A DNA stretch of 64,000 bases, taken from contig KB445795.1 in NCBI GenBank assembly GCA_000320605.2, positions 557,867-621,866 of the forward strand. The letters are read 5' to 3'. The translations under genes and the position numbers were made by a program. The notes under the pieces were generated by a model, which saw only the letters and a list, made by a program, of their open reading frames with translations, had not been told where the DNA came from and did not search any database. The DNA is from Gelatoporia subvermispora B (Eukaryota; Basidiomycota; Agaricomycetes; Polyporales; Gelatoporiaceae). Shown here one piece after another: positions 59,651 through 64,000 of the stretch (position 1 is the first letter of the stretch; each line of letters begins with the position of its first letter).

Positions 59651-61339
59651 CTACCGACGAGCTATTGCGTCAGTGGCAGAAGTATTGTCTCCTGCTTCTG
59701 AAATGATACCACATCCCAGACATGTCTGATTGTCCCAGACCACTGCAATCTGCCCCGCAGCTACAGCTTTTTGTGGCTCATCAAATGTAATCACCATGGA
59801 CCGGTCATTCGCCACTCTGAACAATTGATCATGAAGCCTCGGCATCAGATTGGTTATATCGGAGTACTCACCGTCGAACCGTACATGGAACATCTAGCAT
59901 CCTATGCCGAAACTGGATGCGGCCGCGGAGGCCTAGCTCGTGATAGATCTCGGCGGGCGGAGAATCTGCCCATATCCAGCTCCATTCATCTGCGATAATC
60001 CACTGCGCATAAAGCGCTGGGTTGTCACTGAAGACACAAGGTGCAGAATGTCAGATGACATTACAATTAAACATTGATCAGCACACTTACGACCCAGGGA
60101 CCACGCGGATCTCATTATGGGAGGGGTCTTTCTTCACGACGAACATGCGCTCCGGCATGCCGGGAATGCGTGCGTTCTGGCCAACGGTAAAGGACCATAG
60201 CCCTTGATGGACTCCAAGAACTTTGTCAGTGATGTTGTCGACAATCTTCCCTTGACAAGGTGGAATATATTGGGCTGCAACGAGGTAGTGAGAGACCATT
60301 CAACGATATGTCAGGCTGTGTCACATACCAATGAACTGGTCAAACCTCCTCTTCTCCCCAACGAAGCATACACCCATACTTTCCTCTCTTTGAGCCGTCG
60401 GTAGACTCCATTGTCGAGCCAAGTCCCGGACTTCTGGTTTCCTGAGTTGAGCGAGAGGGAATAGAGTACGTGCAAGACTAGCTTCTGGTATGGCGGCAAG
60501 ATAGTACGTCTGATCCTTGTGTCTATCCAAAGGCCGAACAAGCTGGGGTCGGGCTTCGGACGTGGATGTTTGTATATGCCATGTCTTGTTGGCATAATGC
60601 CCTTTACGAGAGTGAGCCAGATGCAGATTATATCGGATAGTGATCACGGACCTGTTGCAAGCCATGTATTCTCCGAGGTTATACGATCGACTAAAGCACC
60701 GAATTTCACTTCTCTACGGAAGTGCTTGTACCGGATATGAGTGCATGTGGTACAGAGCATTATCGGGCTTACCTGTTGCACCAAATATCTGGATTCGGGG
60801 TCTCGCCCTTCTCCCACAAACGCAAGCATGGCTCGAAGACTCGTGTCCAATATTCTCGGGACAGGTCAATCTATAGCGTTAGAGAAAGGAGGTTTCTAGT
60901 CAAGGTTGTCGTAACAGAGGGATTTTGCGTAACGTACCATTTTGCAGGGTATGTCGAGAACCTTACAGACTTGTTGTACGTCCTCCCAGTCCCTTCTCCA
61001 TTCGCAGCCACTGTCTGTGCCGGACTCGTCCCGGGTGTCCCAATTTCGCATGAAAACAGCCGACAAATCATAGTCCTTTGAGGACATCACATGAGGCATA
61101 TTGATCACTGTCAGTATTATGCTCTTACCTGATCCGCGAGCAACTTTGCAGTCACTGAAGAGTCCACTCCCCCGGACATGGCGACGACGACTATACACGG
61201 CAGTCATTGGTCATTGATTTCTTTGGACGAATGAGATTTATGACGTACCTTTGTCGCCTTTCTTCGGTGCAAGGGTCGATGCATGTGTGGTGTATCGCGG
61301 GATTGGCCGTCTCAGCGAGAACGGCAATCCGAGTTTCAT
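59651..61339 (-). CDS. SLM3: Mitochondrial tRNA-specific 2-thiouridylase (TRMU/Slm3, MnmA family)
   Basis: Thiolates the wobble uridine of mitochondrial tRNA-Lys, -Glu and -Gln. The short first exon encodes MKLGLPFSLRRPIPRYTTHA, an acid-free presequence. After an intron, VVVAMSGGVDSSVTAKLLAD carries the PP-loop (SGGVDSS). Next are YDLSAVFMRNWDTRDESGTD and WEDVQQVCKVLDIPCKMVDL. The first catalytic Cys is in NPDIWCNREVKFG and the second in EESMGVCFVGEKRRF. The C-terminal barrel follows: KVLGVHQGLWSFTVGQNAR and MFVVKKDPSHNEIRVVPG. The stop is at 59651-59653. Exons are short (eight or more), so no single frame shows the whole protein. The start at 61339 is the only ATG that gives a presequence in frame. 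It is divergent from TRF4. Confidence 0.92.
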
Positions 61340-61705
61340 GAGCCAATTGGACGCGCTAAGCAAAGTTGCCGATGAACGAGTTTGGATCAGAGGCTTTGCC
61401 AAAGAGGTCGACACTTTAGACGCCCGAATACTTCAAGGCTGATGTTCACTCGAACCTGGTATTCGGGCACAGTAAAAGAAGAAAAATTGTACGCGCTCTG
61501 AAAAAAGGTCCTTCAAGTAGTCTCTGGATGTGCTGTGTCGCGTAAGGGCCGAGCAAATGGAGCTCAGAGAACATAGTCGAGGATTATGTAAGCAGGCGCA
61601 ATTCTCCGCGGGTCGTGATCGCCACAATCCATCCATCTCCCCGCGTCCAGCTCCTGGTTGCATCTTCAGATACCCTAGCACTCTTGACATACTCTATGAT
61701 TCTAC
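61340..61705. promoter_or_regulatory. Divergent promoter, SLM3 and TRF4
   Basis: A 366-bp divergent gap. AT-rich runs occur at 61470-61515 and 61670-61710; no clear TATA box was found. Confidence 0.5.
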
Positions 61706-63894
61706 ATGTCTAGCTCTAGAAAATCTGGCGGGGGCAACTCTAGCCCAACGGACGCGACACCGCAAACCAAGCAGGATAATCGCCGCGCGCGACGGCGGCG
61801 CGAGCGCGAGAACCGCAACGCGGAGGCGGGAGGCAGTGCTGATGCAGGTCCTTCGACAGCAGTCTCTAACGGCTCCACAACACCATCGACATCTAAGAAG
61901 CACCGGAGCAAATCTGGGCGCGAAGAAAAGCCCTCGTCGCATGGAGTGGGCTTCGAGGAGACGGACTTTATCGCGTTCAGCTTCTCAGATGAGGATGAGG
62001 GGGAGATAGAGGAAGCCGTGGAAATGAAGACCCCAGTTCGTGAGTGGGACAAGGGGAAAGGCAAGGAGAGGGAGAACTCCGTGAGGAAGCGTAAAATGGG
62101 AGAGGTTACCTTGGACGATGGGTACGCAAACAAGAAGCAGAGGGTTGCAGCGGCGTCACGTCGTGCTCCATGGCTTGCAGATGTAGGCTGGGAGGGCTGC
62201 ACGAATGTGTCAGAGATGTATGTGCGTCCTCTGCTTGATTGCACGCGTATCATGTGTTGAAGATTTCCATGATAGGCTGCACCGCGACGTGGAAGGATTC
62301 GTGCGGTACATTTCACCAACGCCACAAGAAGACGAGGTCCGCTCGTTAGTTGTAGAACTCATCAGACGCGCTATCACACGACAATTTCCAGATGCACAAG
62401 TACTGCCGTTTGGTAGCTACGAGACCAAACTGTACCTACCCCTAGGGTGCGTGCCGAATAAAATGATGTGCCGGTAACTAACTGTTTACTTCAGGGACAT
62501 CGATCTAGTCATACATTCCAATACGATGGCATACTCGGACAAGGAGAATGTTCTACGTGCTCTTGCAAACACTTTGCGACGCGCCGGAATCACAGACAAC
62601 GTGAAGATCATTGCGAAGGCCAAGGTCCCCATCGTCAAGTTTGTCACTATACACGGACGCTTCTCTGTCGACATCAGCATCAACCAAGGGAACGGGGTTG
62701 CCGCAGGGAAGATGATCAACCACTTCCTGTCCGAGCTACCTGCACTGCGCGCGCTCGTATTCGTCGTCAAGTCGTTCTTGAGCCAACGAAGCATGAACGA
62801 GGTGTTCACAGGTGGACTAGGCAGCTACAGTATTGTATGTCTGGCAATTAGTTTCTTGCAACACCACCCCAAAATCCGGAGAGGAGAGATAGACCCATCG
62901 AAAAACCTGGGTGTGCTGGTCATGGAGTTCTTCGAGCTGTACGGCTGTTATTTCAACTACGAAGAAGTCGGAATCTCAGTGCGGGATGGCGGTACCTATT
63001 TCAACAAAGCACGAAGAGGCTGGCGGGAATATAGGGAACCCAAACTACTATCTATAGAGGACCCTGGTGACCCTTGTAAGTATATGTTAACATTTGTACG
63101 TGCCAGCTGACTGACAACGAACTTAGCAAACGACATCTCGAGGGGCTCGTATGGTATCATGAAGGTCCGAGCGACCTTGGCCGGTGCACACAATATTATG
63201 CTCGCGGCGGCATATGTGCAAGCAGGGATTCTCAGTGCTCGCCGTGAAGGCCGCTATGTCAACCTTCGAGACATAAGTTCCTCGGAGGAGATGAGCATTC
63301 TGGCTAGCGTTATGGGTGTGACGCAGGAGGTATGTGATACACGCGTTCGGCTTTGTTTCAGTCAGCCTAATGTGTGCGCCGCTGCAGACGATCAACCATC
63401 GCCGAATGGTTCAGGATGTTCACGACAAGCGAGTGTTGCATCGCATGCTCGGCGTTACGCCTCAGGCTCCGCTCTTGCAGAGACTATCGTCCTCGGAACA
63501 ACCTAGCCGGTCGCGTGTGGAGGAGCAGGCAAGTGTGCGGTCAGCGTGGGAGGAGGCAGACATGGATATGTCGCCATCGGATAATGAAGAGCAAGACGAG
63601 GAAGATGAGAGCCGTTATGACATCGACACGCGCCGCCAGCCGCCGAGGAAGCGACGGAAGATGGGTAGAGAGTCGGATGTGCACACAGTGTTCATGACAG
63701 ACGACGACGATGTGGACGACCATATGTTGCAAGTTCACGGGATGGACGACGAGGGGCTGTCAGAAGAGGGGCAGGAGTATGATTTGTCGGCATCAGAGGA
63801 TGAGGAGTCTGGTGAGAGGGCAGAGAAGAGGGACAAGAAGAGGTCGTACTGGTTGTCGAAGGCGCTTGCAATGAATGGCAACGAAGATGACTGA
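61706..63894 (+). CDS. Non-canonical poly(A) polymerase, TRF4/Cid14 (TRAMP complex)
   Basis: Adds short oligo(A) tails to aberrant nuclear RNAs for exosome decay. The N-terminus (~170 residues) is basic and Ser-rich (RRARRRRERENRN). The nucleotidyltransferase core begins LHRDVEGFVRYISPTPQEDE. The catalytic motif is VLPFGSYETKLYLPLG, then DIDLVI with the DxD aspartates, and the third Asp is in GRFSVDISINQGNG. The central domain follows: LRALVFVVKSFLSQRSMNEV, then TGGLGSYSIVCLAISFLQ, then FFELYGCYFNYEEVGISVRD. The acidic C-terminus ends SKALAMNGNEDD. The intron at 62218-62275 is set by phase, giving NVSEM|LHRDVE; two competing AGs lie close together. Further introns are at about 62449-62493, 63077-63125 and 63330-63388. 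The length is about 650 residues. Confidence 0.93.
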
Positions 63895-64000
63895 TAGTCA
63901 GTCTTTTGGATATCGAGTGAGCTGTAAGGGCCGTGTACTTTCGAACGACCTCGTTGTCATCGCCGTCGCCGCCGTCAGGAATGTAGTACTTTGGTGTCGG

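Overview
This window is nuclear DNA from a filamentous basidiomycete, most likely an Agaricomycete and possibly a Polyporales-type mushroom (inference). Nearly every conserved gene is cut by introns of about 50-75 nt with GT-AG ends. Coding DNA is GC-rich, genes alternate freely between strands, single-exon F-box/leucine-rich proteins are present, and a Tc1/mariner-type MITE is inserted. No operons, CRISPR arrays or phage features are seen. Gene ends were set by joining reading frames across introns by eye, so exon borders are inferences that cDNA would settle.

Left conserved block (1-20250): the 3' part of cytosolic glutamyl-tRNA synthetase (+); a USP10/Ubp3-type deubiquitinase (-); an unrecognised large coiled-coil protein (+); the ribosome-collision E3 ligase ZNF598/Hel2 (+); mitochondrial ribosomal protein mL54 (-); an F-box protein (+); a WD40 subunit of TFIIIC (-); and an MDR-family oxidoreductase (+). 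Most of these serve translation, ribosome quality control or Pol III transcription.

Gene-poor middle (20251-38874): I found only one gene with real support, an unrecognised basic/low-complexity protein at 32023-33113 with a hidden second exon. The rest holds a broken minus-strand gene, a cluster of hairpins, a roughly 0.46 kb dispersed repeat present twice in opposite orientation, a complete MITE with 25-bp inverted ends and TA duplications, and long GC-rich stretches with meaningless overlapping open frames.

Right conserved block (38875-64000): a second F-box protein (-); a Pns1/CTL choline-transporter-like membrane protein (-); an intron-containing tRNA-Ala(AGC) gene (-); an AAAP amino-acid transporter (+); prephenate dehydrogenase TYR1 (+); acetolactate synthase ILV2 (-); a small single-pass membrane protein (-); a mitochondrial FAHD1-type acylpyruvase (+); a SAPS-domain phosphatase regulator (-); the mitochondrial tRNA 2-thiouridylase SLM3/TRMU (-); and the TRAMP non-canonical poly(A) polymerase TRF4 (+). 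Two functional groupings stand out: the ubiquitin eraser and writer for the 40S ribosome within 5 kb of each other, and a run of three amino-acid metabolism genes (transporter, tyrosine synthesis, branched-chain synthesis).
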